A stretch of DNA of 64,000 nucleotides from Hofstenia miamia (Eukaryota; Xenacoelomorpha; Acoela), in assembly GCA_004352715.1 (NCBI GenBank), contig SCFE01000093.1, positions 1,342,196 through 1,406,195 on the forward strand. The letters run 5' to 3'. This document shows positions 12,812 through 24,432 of this stretch, piece after piece. The translations under genes and the position numbers were made by a program. Positions within the stretch are counted from its first letter, which is position 1; each line of letters starts with the position of its first letter. The notes beneath the pieces were generated by a model. It had not been told where the DNA came from. It did not search any database and saw nothing but the letters and a program-made list of their open reading frames with translations.

Positions 12812-13428
12812 CTGCTCGACTCAGAATATGATTGGCTCAGCCAGAATACTTAGTGTATAAGAAGTGCGTCTCTTTGCAGAAGTACTTCTGTGAAATTAAC
12901 CGTACATAGGTTCATAATAAAGCATACAATTTGGGAAATTTCTCAATTTGCTTTTGTTGCCAAATTGATTACAGAGAAAAACAGCTCATATTTTGCAATA
13001 AACTTCTAGAATTTTTGAGATTACTACGGCATTCGCCTCCTAAAAACAAAGAAAAGATGATATATTTTTTCTACAATTTCTTTTCAAACTTACAGGGAAA
13101 TTATCACAATAAAATTGTTTTTGTCCCATTTTTTAGTCCAATTTAATTCCCAAATATAATGACACCTTTTGTGAGCAGATATATTTGTTAATGTATTTTA
13201 TATTTAACGGAATTTCTTATATAATTCAAGTAAATATTTCAAAAAATTAGGTTTTAAAAAATACTGTGTCAGTATACTAGATTTGGAGATCATATACAAA
13301 AATGGCATTCAAAACAGGTTTCAATATTAGAAAGATCATTGTATTATTCATTCAAAGTTCACTTGATTTGAGACACAGTCAGTATTCCCTACACTGTAAT
13401 AGTATTTATACGCACTTATAAAACTTAC
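12812..13428. other. First intron of the minus-strand gene
   Basis: A 617-base intron between the signal-peptide exon and the second coding exon. I see no other feature. The plus-strand frame at 12931-13146 has no domain. Confidence 0.4.
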
Positions 13429-13480
13429 ATTGTAATGAAAATGCTGCAAGCAGGATCAGGAGACTCCGATTGTTCATCAT
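13429..13480 (-). CDS. First coding exon (signal peptide) of the Cys-rich secreted protein
   Basis: On the minus strand ATGATG opens MMNNRSLLILLAAFSLQ, a textbook signal peptide: a short polar and basic start, a Leu/Ala core, then a polar residue. It runs straight into a good donor (AAT|GTAAGT at 13428/13429). The exon ends one base into a codon that the exon at 12811 completes as Cys, so cleavage near the Gln-Cys boundary is likely. Linkage to the exons at 7421-7768 and 2983-3169 rests on shared strand, order, secreted Cys-rich character and the GPI-like tail. The join across the missing exon is inference. Confidence 0.6.
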
Positions 13481-16059
13481 AAACTGTGCATGCGTTAGAT
13501 ATGAGAAAGCATGTAATGTTTGATCAGGTAATGTTTACCATAAGCTTAGAAAATGTTTGTCTACCATTGCGCATTTCTATTTAAATGCACAGTCTCTCTC
13601 CACTTATCAATTCTCAGCAAGTATAAATCTATTGCTCAACGCCAATTAGGCACTAATTACGGTATATTTAATTACCTTAATAAAAAATGCTGGTCTGTAT
13701 GTCTTTAACAACTTAACACACGTAGTTAAAGCATAAACTACATAAACTTAAGTTTACTGGGTGGCATTGTTTTAAAGTATGATTCCATTAATTGCGAATA
13801 ATTTCAAATATTTATTTAATATACAGAATATTTTTTAACCTTACTAATATCTTCTGACAAAAGATTTTTAATGGAATTACTGAGACGAAACGCATAAGAA
13901 ATCGGAATTTTATAAGCAAATTTGAATTGATAACCAAAATTAATTTGGAATGCTCTTGAATTGCAAAATATATACAAGCCTGCTTAGGTATCATCAAAGT
14001 CTTAAAAGTCTTGTATATCTTACAATGAAACATTGATGTCTAGTAAGCTTTATATGTTTTGTGGATCTTTTAATATGTATGTTTGCAAGTAATAAAAAGT
14101 GGGACGAAAAAATATTTTTAATATTATGAAGATAACTTATAAATTAGTGAAAATTTAGTTAGAAAATTGAAATTAAGCTTCTGAATCATAGGATATTAAT
14201 TACAATCCAAACTTCTTAGACAATGAACAAATCATTCAAAAAATTAAAGAAAATATGACTATTTAAGGCTTTATGTGAGACAAAAATATTTATTCAATCT
14301 TGATTTTGAAAATACTCACTCATATAACAGATCTGCAATTTATAGTTTTCAAATTCACAAAGTAACTAACAAGTTATCAAAAAATCCCAGTAACACGAAC
14401 TTGGAAATTTCTACAAAATTGCAAGAAATAATGCAAGAATTCCTAAGATTTGATAGTAAATTGCATGTTCTTGCATGTTACAAAAATGAGAAGTGAAAAT
14501 TTCATGAGTGGAATTGAAAATTCTTCTGCTATAAAATTGTATTTTGTAGTTTCATATCAATAATAATTTTATCCAGTCATTGCACTACTACGAATATATA
14601 ATTTGCTTATTTATGATTTAGAAAAGAAAACAACATTTATTGCAGTTTAACGCTTAACTCGTCTAGTGTCTCTTCCTTGTTAGTTAGTAGCGTTTTTAGA
14701 GCCTTCCCAGACTTCTTCAAAATGGAAGTTCGGAAAACTCTAAGAGATTTCAAAAATATCAAGGTGAAAAACATTTATCTTTAATTACAATATATATATA
14801 TATATATTTCTAAAATACATTTAGTTAATCATACTTTTAGAAAGAGTTTATTATTCCAAGCGATTGTCTATCCAACACTTAAAAAGTCAGTAAATTGTAG
14901 AATTGGTGTATTAATAGGAGTCTGATTATTTTTGTGCCAGTTCTCTGTCATATGTTTAAGTCAATAATTCCTATAAAGTTTCCTGATAGCTACATTTAAA
15001 TAAGAGTAATACTTTAACTTCCCAGAATCAAATAGAATTTAATACCCTATTGTACTTATGATATAGAAAAGAAAACAACATTTGTTGCAGTTTAACTCTT
15101 TGATATATCAAAGTCAAATTATGGTAATACAGCACCACAGCCTCTGGCCGGACCAAAGACAGTTCTTCTTCTTCATCAATGGCTTCCAGTTTCAGAGGTG
15201 ATGACATTGTCTTTAACCAGTGCTTACTCTGTATATTATTTTCTATCTCCGTATTTCTCAAAATACTTTAGTTTCACATCACATGTAAAATATAATGTAA
15301 TAAAAACCCTAATCGCAATAAAGGTGCATTTAATAAAATGCTTATTTAATTATGGCGCATGTTATGAACAAATGGCAAAGTCATCTTTTCTACTTGATTA
15401 TCCATAATATATCTACACTAAATTGACTTGGCATGTGAAGAGCGCTTTTGGTGACAAGAGTCTTCCCCCTACCAAACAGCCCCTACTAGCTCCCTCAAGC
15501 CCTATTCAATTATCTGCATCAGTAATACAATAGATAAAAATACTTAAACAACTATTGGTGAAAATGGTAGAACTAAAAGGGTAAGTTATCAGAGTAAGAA
15601 AACAAAACCACTGTTCAAAGAAATAAATTTAGAAATTAAAAATTAATGTTGATTATTGATAGTACATGCTAAGCCTTTAGCAATTCATATTTCACCTCTC
15701 ATTCTGAACTTAACACCCAGACAGTTACAATGATTACGAAAATGTTGGAATAAGGGGTTGACAATACAATATTGCTTAATTTCGAAATTATAACAGCCCA
15801 AAACATAAAATATCAGTTTTACTATAAGCATGCAAAAAAAGTCATTGCATTTTATGTATAGTAATTCTTTCACTCACAATTTTAGGAAATCCTTCAATAG
15901 AGCTACTGGGAAATGACTCTTTGTTTTAAACTTATGGTTTATTGCTTAAAGTTCTCACCATTTACCAAGCAGAAGAAGTTAATTCTTCCATTGTTTATGA
16001 GCATATTACAATTATGTTTATACAGGCTCAGCGAATGACAATCCCCAGAATTTTAGTGA
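13481..16059. other. No gene recognised
   Basis: AT-rich intergenic DNA that should include the promoter of the minus-strand gene just above 13480. A word of about 40 bases around GAAAAGAAAACAACATTTNTTGC occurs twice in direct orientation (about 14622 and 15066). A TA run lies at about 14791-14808. Open stretches such as the minus-strand one at 15028-15261 show no domain. Confidence 0.35.
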
Positions 16060-16400
16060 TATTAATGAGATAATGTAGTAAGCACTACAAAAAATAATAC
16101 AAGAGAATATGGAGAGTGCAGAAAGGCTAATAGATCAAATTGAAACCAAAAAATTTCAAACTGAAAATGAAAGATTAGTTGTCATTAAGGAAATGAGAAA
16201 AGAAATTGAGAGTGAATGAAAAAGAAGCAAAACTTAAAATAGAAGTTTATTTAATCCAAGTAATCAGCAAACAGGTACTAAAACTCAGTCAAGAGGAAAT
16301 GGAAAGATAAATACAATGACATGAAAACTTTAGAAAGCAGATGCTGAGCATTAGAAAGATAATTAACAGATGAAGAAATATGATATTAGAGAAAATTAAC
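16060..16400 (+). pseudogene. Decayed coding fragment, charged helix
   Basis: One plus-strand frame reads as a charged, heptad-like helix (QENMESAERLIDQIETKKF, then ERLVVIKEMRKEIE) interrupted by stops on both sides. The codon bias toward Glu and Lys is unlike the surrounding DNA. It could be a remnant of a transposon coat or gag-like protein, or of a host coiled-coil gene. It ends next to the hAT-like fragment at 16421-16613 and may belong to the same element. Confidence 0.25.
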
Positions 16401-16420
16401 AACTGAAATTTAGAAATTAA

Positions 16421-16613
16421 TCATGGAAACACGGTGGAATTTACCCCATCAAATTTACCATTGATTTTGATTGGTGAATTTATATAATTTTGTAGAAAAT
16501 ATGAATTGTCAAGGTTTATTTTTCAACTCTTGAAAATTTCTTGGAAATTCACTGGAAATGGATCACAATTGAGATGCCCCCTACTGCTCCAGAAAATGTT
16601 GCGTACACCCCTG
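16421..16613 (-). mobile_element. hAT-like MITE fragment, copy A
   Basis: The right boundary reads GCGTACACCCCTG, the reverse complement of a CAGGGGTG terminus typical of hAT elements. The rest aligns by eye, inverted, with 21774-21977 through shared words such as TTGATTTTG, GAATTTAT and GGTGGAAT. The outer left end is eroded. Confidence 0.5.
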
Positions 16614-16789
16614 CAATAGTATAATATGACCTTATGTAACTTAGAATTTCATTTCTCTTAATTCGTTCAATATTATTTTAGTTTTCACTGTTCTAAATCA
16701 AAGTTAATGGCAATTCACAAGATTCTGAAATTCTTATTGTTCATATTTATTCTCAGAAATATAAAATGTTGTGTATCCTAACAATTAGG

Positions 16790-19695
16790 GTGAGACCAAG
16801 TTTCTAAAAGAATTGAATCCATTACTCGTATCTTTTAGTAATTTAGTTGTAAATGATAATACATATGGCTATTTTTACATTAAGGAATTGAATTGCTCAT
16901 GAAATTTTTATTTGAATAGAACAGAAGGCATCCACAATGCAATTTAGCATGGATTTAGGTCAGGTTAGAGCATCCTTCAAACAAGTTTTCAGTTTATTAT
17001 TGTAAGTATTAAATATAGTAGAACTGACTTCCAATATTGCACATGTCCTCTACAGCATGCAGATTTTTCAATTTTTCAGAACTAAAGGTGTGCAGATATG
17101 TTAAAATGCCAGTTTTTAAGAAGTATGTGAAAAAAATCGTTCTTTAAAATGTTTGAACAATTTAGGTATTCTATGAAAACATTAAGAAGCGTTCTCCTAT
17201 TCCTATTTTCAAAGTAATATTAGTTATTACTAAATCTATGTAGTGAAGTCTCGAAAGGATTGCTTTTCGAACCCCATACAGAATTTGTACAATCGCAAGA
17301 CTTCATCATAACGAAAGTTATTTTAAAAAAAAATTTTACTATTAAAATTGCCAAAAGCGGGTTAATTGACCCACCCTACTATTTTAAAGTGTAAGTTGAA
17401 AAAACATCAAATCCAAAAAACCAAAATCCAATATAAGGTTGTGCCTTTTACCAAAAGTAACGCACTGGTAGTGTTTATTCTTGAACCATTCAAAAATAAA
17501 TTTGTAACTAGAGGAAATTATTCTCACTAATTGATTACCAAGTATAATTAGTTCATATATTAAAGAAAATCATTAGTAATATTTGGATTTTGTTTTCTTA
17601 ATTCAGAATAACTGAATAGCTAGTAGTTAAACGAATTTTCGTTGTAAATTTAGAATTTACATTAAGAAATTACAGAGATAAGCAGGAACATGATAATTTT
17701 GAGGCCCAATTTCCACAGGTATGAAGTGAGTCAACTTATTAGCATAGAAGAGTAATTGAATTGGTATTCTCTCCATGCCAAGCTGAAATAAAAAGTGTAA
17801 TTTTGATTAAATATGTTACAAAATTCCATTCTTCTATACAATAATGTGCAGAGTTAATTTTTTAATGCCTACTATAGGAAACCCGTTACTAAGCATAAGT
17901 ATATAAAATGATACCAGTTTTACATCGAAATCGCAAAAAAGATCATGCTAACTGTTACTTGCCTTGCATTAATTATTTTTAAAAATATCTTTGGCAAGCA
18001 CCGAATACATTTGATAGCATCAACAGAAACACCTATAAAGCAGAAGAAAATTTTCTAAGTTGAACATATAGTACCAAGTTAGAGAAATTATGCGCACTGC
18101 AAAATTAGACCATTATCTGAAATTCATTTAGCTAACAAGTGAACAGTACCCATTATATAGGTAAAGTACATATAGGTTATATTTTATTATTCCATATAGG
18201 TATAGTTGTTTATATTTGCTTGCTTCAAAATATAAACCTCATTCATTATTCTTATAATAATTTCAAACAATTTAAGAAATCCTTTTTTTGCATAAGTAGA
18301 TTGATTTACAAAATAAAATATTTAATAATCATCAAATTTACAGTTTTTAAGTAAAAAAGGCTTGTCAAACAATAAAAAAATGAGTAATGCCATAATAATT
18401 TAAGTTGGAAAGGGCAGTTTGGGTCAACTGACCCACTTGGAGTTTCTAGTAAAAATACATATAAAAATGCTTCAAGCATTATTTTTAAACTTTAAGTTGT
18501 CTGTTTACAAAAATATAAAAGTCTGAATATTTAAGGAAACATTGTAAAAATTATTTATACGACAGCAAAAAATTTTATAAATTGGTAAATTGACTCAATT
18601 TCCTCTTCTAATGTTAAATGGCAAGACTTCAAGACTTCCTTACCAATAGCAGTTGTAAAGGATAAATTTTGGTCATTACTTTTTTGAACAAAATGTAAGT
18701 AATGATACCTATTTGGATTTTCTAAAGAATATTATATATGAAGAGAAAGCACATCATTTCACGTACAATTTTGCACAAAGATGGTGCACAAGCCTCTGGT
18801 AGCTCAATGTGCAAGAATTTTTAAAATCAGAATTTTGTGAACCCTGGTATGGAAAAGATGAACCAATAATGAGGAGTACAAGAAGTCCTGGCTTAAGCCA
18901 TTAGACTACTTCTGCTGAGGTTATTTCCACGAGAAACTGTAAAACCCTACCGGTAAAAGATGCCATCAAGTAAATGGCAATGTCACATTTGATAGAATCT
19001 AAAAGTTTGACAATTCTGAAAAGATATCCCTTGTGCACTAAGCATGAGGGATCTTATTTTGAAAACCATCGCATCAGAGCTCTTTATGAGGAGATTATTC
19101 GTGGATATAAGGGAGGGTTAAGGTGCAAAAATATCTTTGCAGACTTCACTACACCGATTCTCTATTACTAATATTGCTTGAAAATAGGAACAAGAGAAGG
19201 CTTCTTAATGCTGTCACAGAACACCTAATTTCTTCACATACTTCATGGAAAGACGATTTTTTCACATGCTTCTTAAAAACGAGCATTTTAACTTATCTAC
19301 ACACCCTCATTTGTGAAAAATTTAAAAACCTGAGTAGTATAGAGCGCATGTGTAATATTAGAATTCTAGCATTTTACCATATCTGCACATCTTCAGTTCT
19401 GAAAAATTGAAAAATCTGTATGCTATAGAGGACATATAAAATATTGGAAGTCAGTTCTACTATATTTAATACGTGCAATAATAAACCGAAAGCGAGTTTG
19501 AAGGATGCTCTAAGCTGACCTAAATCCATGCTAAATTATATTGTGGATGCCTTCTGTTCTATTCAAATAAAACCATCATGAGCAATGAAATTCTTTAATG
19601 TAAAAATAGCCATATGTATTCTCATTTACACCTAAATTACTAACATATACGACTAATGAATTTCAATTGTTAAAAAAATTACTTTCCCCACTAAT
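16790..19695. mobile_element. 2.9-kb candidate element with long inverted arms
   Basis: The left arm at about 16790-17260 recurs as its reverse complement at about 19122-19695. Shared words include GAACAGAAGGCATCCACA, TTTAGCATGGATTTAGGTCAG, TATAGTAGAACTGACTTCCA and TAGTGAAGTCT at the inner edges. Agreement by eye is roughly 80-85%. The right arm carries an extra partial copy, about 80-90 bases long, of its own middle section, around TTTTTNAATTTTTC and GTGTNNAGATA. Arms of nearly 0.5 kb around a 1.86-kb centre suggest a TIR DNA transposon (foldback-like, Mutator-like or similar) or an inverted pair of the same repeat. No transposase is visible, and no target duplication was found. Confidence 0.55.
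17261..19121. other. Centre of the inverted-arm element; no gene
   Basis: No supported frame. Two similar palindromic words, GGGTTAATTGACCC at 17359-17372 and GGGTCAACTGACCC at 18421-18434, stand out in AT-rich DNA and are each followed by CAC. Each could mark an end of a small inner insertion, but I found no matching inverted termini. Confidence 0.3.
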
Positions 19696-21065
19696 TTGCA
19701 AGCATCAAAAACATTTTTTATATCCGAGGTGAACGTATACATGATTCATCAAAAATGCGGTACGTCACCTTCAAACTTATTAATTGGCATGTAATACTCC
19801 ACGAATTCGTGCATTTACTCAGCTTGCGTAATTTTTTGGCAATCAAACTCTGAAATTCATTATGCCTGTTAAATCATTTAAGAATATAGCATTAAAAACA
19901 TTGTAAACCCCCACATTTTTTCGGCAAAGCCCTATCGAGTTCAGCCCTCATTTCAATCGCAACACGTCGGCCCGAAGCGGAATTTGTTAAGCAAGATTCG
20001 AATAAAATAGAGTTTACAATACCACTTAGCCATTATAACAGAAATACCATAAAACCACCTATTTTGCAAATTTATATCACATAGATTTTGGTATTTTCTA
20101 TCATTACCAATATCACTGTTAATGTTGAAATAAACTCATTAAAATGAATAAACACACTTAATTTTTGCAATGCTGGAAATATTAGCAAGGTCAGCATCCA
20201 TGAGTTGACAACTTATCTCCTTGAAACATTATTACGTATATGAATCGCATTGCTTAAGTTGATTACTCAATCTTTTATGTTTTCTTAATAGTGGATCTTC
20301 TGTGTTTGAATTTATTCAGTCTCTAATAAGGCTGTCATCCAAGTTGCAATTTTTTTCCTGCTACATTAGCAGTGCAATTGTAAGACTACTTAGAGTGCAA
20401 TAAAATGTATATCTCTAAACACTTTCATTACACTTAAGGTTAAATATTTGTCAATTATTCATTAAGTCAAATGAATTATTTCAACTAGTTTTGTAGCTTT
20501 GATAATAATTCTTTAGAAAATTAATTTTATTATCTCTAATATTTTAATGAAAATTCATATCATTGAAATTGAATTTAAACAAAAAAGCGAGCAAGTGTGA
20601 TAATGAGCAGCAATTAAAACTATCTTCACTGATTTTATATTAGACATTTAGAAAGTCATAATTTGGGATATAAACAAAACAGAGATGAACATAGGCGAAA
20701 TTTTTACCCAAGCCTGCCCGATCCAGGAGTTCTCAGCGTTGGGATATTTAAATGAAAAGCAATTCGACCCACTTAGGACAATTTTTTGTTCCTTGAGAAA
20801 ATAATTTTCATATTTTCTTTATGCTAGACAAAATTAGAGTATGGCGGCCAACCCCGGCTCAGACGCGGCCAAACACAGTTCGGCCCTCTCCGGCCCAAAT
20901 CCATCTCTCAAACACATTGCAGACATAAAAATATTATTTTGGTTGATACATTTGTATAATTTTTGTTTTATATTTTATAGTGAGTGACAGAATTATTAAT
21001 TTAGCTCTTCATCGGTACTTGTGAATTGGAAGCATTGAAAAAGAGATCACCAACAATGGTCTTAT
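19696..21065. other. No gene recognised; CG-rich patches
   Basis: CG-rich words appear at about 19930-19980 and again at 20700-20900 (for example CCAACCCCGGCTCAGACGCGGCC) in otherwise AT-rich DNA. They resemble the GC-rich subterminal regions of hAT-type MITEs, but no complete element could be bounded. Confidence 0.3.
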
Positions 21066-21240
21066 CCCACTGGCAAAAAATAATCGATCTTCTATCTGCC
21101 ATGTTTGGCCACGAATGATCAGTACACAAGTATTGTCACCCAATCCCATTTTAGAATCAATATTTTCCCGAGAGCTCTATAGTTCATCAATAACAGTGAT
21201 TGAATTGAAGCTATATCCAACGCTGGAGAAGAACGATAGA
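21066..21240 (+). pseudogene. Possible fossil of a hAT transposase C-terminus
   Basis: A plus-strand frame reads WQKNNRSSICHVW, then a segment with LSPNP and ESIFSREL. The spacing is reminiscent of the W..N...P.L and SER-FS core of the hAT dimerisation domain. The match is weak, with key residues replaced, and a premature stop follows within about 20 codons. Its position between hAT-like CG-rich DNA and a hAT-like MITE adds a little support. It may be chance. Confidence 0.25.
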
Positions 21241-21773
21241 AGAGACGAAGAAAAATAGCGTAGTGGCAGCAATTTTATAAGTTTTGCCTCAATTACACAT
21301 TTTTAAAATGCTTGACCAACAATTTTTTTATAGCAGCTCACAGATTAAAATATAACACAATGCCGGTACTTCTATTTATAGCTCAATTGTATACAAATAT
21401 CTAACTAGGAACAATGCATCGCCCAGAACAGTTCTTTTCTGAAGTATATAATTAAAAGTTACTAAATTTTATTTTACTGTTAATATATATAATAATAAAA
21501 ATATATGCTGAGAAAATGTTTGATTAAACTGATGAAATAATTTTGTTCTAATTTATATGCAATTGTAATAAATCACTAAGCAACTACCTACTGAACTTGA
21601 AATGCTGGCGTTTTTATACGTCTAATGTTTCGGAAACCAAAAATATGAATAATAAAATTACCAATTTTGCGAATTAACATTAACTTTGTTTTAGAACAGT
21701 GAACACTAAAAAATATTGAAATAAATTAGGGAAATTAAATTCTAAGTTATATTAGGTTCATATCATTTTGCTT

Positions 21774-21977
21774 CAGGGGTGCACGCAGGATTTCCTTATT
21801 CAGAGGGCATATCAATTGGGATCAATTTATATCTAATACCTGCAAAATTTGCAAAAATTGAAAATTATACCTGGAAAATTCATAGTTTTTGCAAAATTTT
21901 ATAAATTCATCATTCAAAATCAATGGTTAAAATTTGACGGTGTACATTCCACCATTTTTCCTCTTCCATACGCCCTG
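21774..21977 (+). mobile_element. hAT-like MITE, copy B
   Basis: Starts CAGGGGTGCACGCA and ends with the reverse complement of CAGGGCGTATGG, so both ends begin CAGGG. It is about 204 bp long with no coding capacity. It is similar, in opposite orientation, to 16421-16613. I did not see a clean 8-bp target duplication, so it may be old. Confidence 0.55.
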
Positions 21978-23721
21978 TATTAGACAAAAGTAAGTCACTC
22001 AAGGAATGAAGAAGTATCACACATTCAAGCTTCTCTGAAATTGTCAACAAGAATGCAAGCTATTTCATATACAGAAATACATGTAGCCCTATGATATTAT
22101 CTTGCAAATTAAATGTCATTTCTTGAAAGTTCAACTATGTAAAATGAAGTTCCACACAAAATACATATTTTTAAGCAATATATATTAGTAGTTCCCTTAT
22201 GAAAACACTGTAGAAGCATAGCTGTTACATCATGACATTTCTGTTTTAATATTTCCAAAAGTAACTCAAATAAAACAAATTTGACATGTAAATAATATGC
22301 TTAAACAAAGAAATTTTGTCGCATTGATTGGCTTTGAATAAATGTATGCATTAAAAATTTGAATAAATTATGATGATTTACAACACTAAGTAAAAAATAT
22401 TTTGAATGCAATAGATATCAGCTAAATTTATGTTGCTTTAAAGTATCGATTTGTTTGCGTAAACAAAATAAAATTTTCATCAATATTTCATAGTGAACAA
22501 ACTGATGAGCACTTGCTACTCAACAACATTTTACATTTTGAAGTATTTTACTCTTCTGACATTTTTAGTGATAAAGTTCCTCACCTCACTGGTTCTGTAT
22601 ATCAAAAGTTGGACACAAGATCCTTGATGCCTTTTTAACATAGAACCGTTATTATATTAATTAATCATACATTTTTAAATTTTTGTAAAGTGAAATCTTT
22701 AGTTTTGCATTGTATTTCCATACTAATACTTGGCAAATGTTTACAATCTGCTTCCACAGCAATATCTTAAAAACGAATGTTTCCATTGTGGTTCCACATC
22801 AAAACACGAAAGAAATTTTTCCACTGTGTGGTATTTGCAAGATTTTGTGCAAACTTGCAAAGTCATCGTATGGAAATACATGATGTAGATGATAGGCTTG
22901 GAATCGTAGGGAACCTTCTTACTACTTTCTACATAGTATTTTGTTTGTCAAGCCAATGATATTTGAGTGGGAGACACATTCCATGCAATGATTCGCCACT
23001 CTGAATCAGTATAAATGTTCCGCACTTTGATGCAAAATTTATTGTCGAACTGCTTGCTAACAATTATGTAAGTTATTTTGTAGATTAGTTGACAATATTT
23101 TAACTATGCTTTTAATTTATTAAATTTTTTTTTAAAGTTCATAAATATAATTTCTGATACAACTTTACAAATTGTGCACAACTTTTTGATGTTTCACTTG
23201 ATAGCCAGCTTTGCATAAGAATGCTATGAAGCAATGTATTACATTAGCTTTTGCGAATATAGACAGAATTTGGAAAGGCCTTGTGTAATTTTAATCATAA
23301 CTTGTTTGACGAATGTTTGACGAAAAATATCTCAATTATTTTTATATAAATTTACTTGATTGTTTGTTTAGTAGTGTATTTGACAAAGTGATACACTGTC
23401 AAATATTGAGCAAAAATTGGTCATAAAAATTAATAAATATTCACTATCAATTTATGAGTAAAGACTATATGTTTATGAGGTAATATATATAAATAAAATT
23501 AATTAGAGTATCATACTGGCGATATGCAGAAGCAGATATCACTGTCAATATATTTGTAAATTGATTAATGATTGCAAATAAATTGTAAATATTAAATCAT
23601 AATTTCAACGTGAATGTGCAAATATCCTTAATACTCTCTGTCATTAAGCATAATACAACATAAAGGAATTTTCCATAATTACTAATCATTTTCTCTCAAA
23701 AGCTTTGTTTAATATTATAAT
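21978..23721. other. No gene recognised
   Basis: AT-rich DNA. The open stretch at 22777-22959 encodes no domain I recognise. There are no splice-supported exons and no repeats of note. Confidence 0.35.
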
Positions 23722-24083
23722 TAGTGCTCGGCTGCTTCCAAAAATGAACTCGCTTTCAGTATTTTACACCTCAAAACCGCGGCTCCGGTTTTTTTAGCTA
23801 ACTGTTATTGTTATTAGAAAATGTTATACAAGAGAAATTAACCTTTCTAAAATGTATTTTCACAACGCTAATTTCATTTGTTAATTAAGTAAAACACAAT
23901 TACTTTCAATTGCCCAGTATTTGGGGTTCCAAGAACACTGCTTTGTTTTTTTGGAAAATACATTCTAAGCTACTGCTTTTGCTAAAGACCGAAAGCTCGG
24001 TTTCTAATTTCTTCTCTAGGCTCGGTTTCAGTTGTGAATGAAAACCGCAGTTTCGGTTTTTTTCGGTATACCACCAAGCCCTA
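23722..24083. mobile_element. hAT-like MITE with CCGAAA-rich ends
   Basis: Left end TAGTGCTCGG and right end (reverse complement) TAGGGCTTGG form an imperfect 10-bp inverted terminus. Inside lie repeated CCGGTTT/AAACCG words and GGTATACC, a layout common in short hAT-like elements. It is about 362 bp long with no transposase. No clear 8-bp target duplication was found. Confidence 0.45.
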
Positions 24084-24173
24084 ATTTAGAAAATATTACA
24101 CATCATTTGTGAATATTGGATTTTACTGCTCCTCAAACCGATGATTTACTATTTTTGTTTTTTTTGCTACCCA

Positions 24174-24200
24174 TTATATATATATATATATATATATATT
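24174..24200. repeat. (TA)n microsatellite
   Basis: A pure TA run just upstream of the small peptide gene. Other notable TA runs lie at about 1639-1677, 5218-5241, 11195-11217, 14791-14808, 28167-28192, 31920-31950 and 50027-50043. Confidence 0.9.
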
Positions 24201-24237
24201 TGTCACATACCATTTTATTTTAGATTTTTAATCGAAT

Positions 24238-24432
24238 ATGAAGTTGACTCTAAGAATTTTCTTCATTATTTGGCTGCATCTTCTTGCAACAGTATCCATT
24301 GTGAATTCTAGATCTCCAATTCAATTAGCAGAAAACCTTAATAAAAGATTTGAGCATAATTTTCAAGCTCAATATTCGAAGCGACAAATTACTCATCATC
24401 ACTCTCATGGAGTAGAGGAAAATAACAGTTGA
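24238..24432 (+). CDS. Small secreted peptide precursor with dibasic sites
   Basis: A complete 64-residue frame. The N-terminus (MKLTLRIFFIIWLHLLATVS) is a clear signal peptide, with cleavage likely near the VNS-RS junction. The remaining roughly 38 residues contain two Lys-Arg pairs (NLNKRFEH and QYSKRQIT), so prohormone processing could release short peptides. The last would begin with Gln, which can form pyroglutamate, and holds a His-rich THHHSHG stretch. A polypyrimidine-AG acceptor (CATTTTATTTTAG ending at 24223) lies 14 bases before the ATG, suggesting an upstream 5'UTR exon. An AATAAA lies at about 24490. I know no named homologue. It could also be a simple secreted effector or structural peptide, not a neuropeptide. 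Confidence 0.55.
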   Translation: MKLTLRIFFIIWLHLLATVSIVNSRSPIQLAENLNKRFEHNFQAQYSKRQITHHHSHGVEENNS

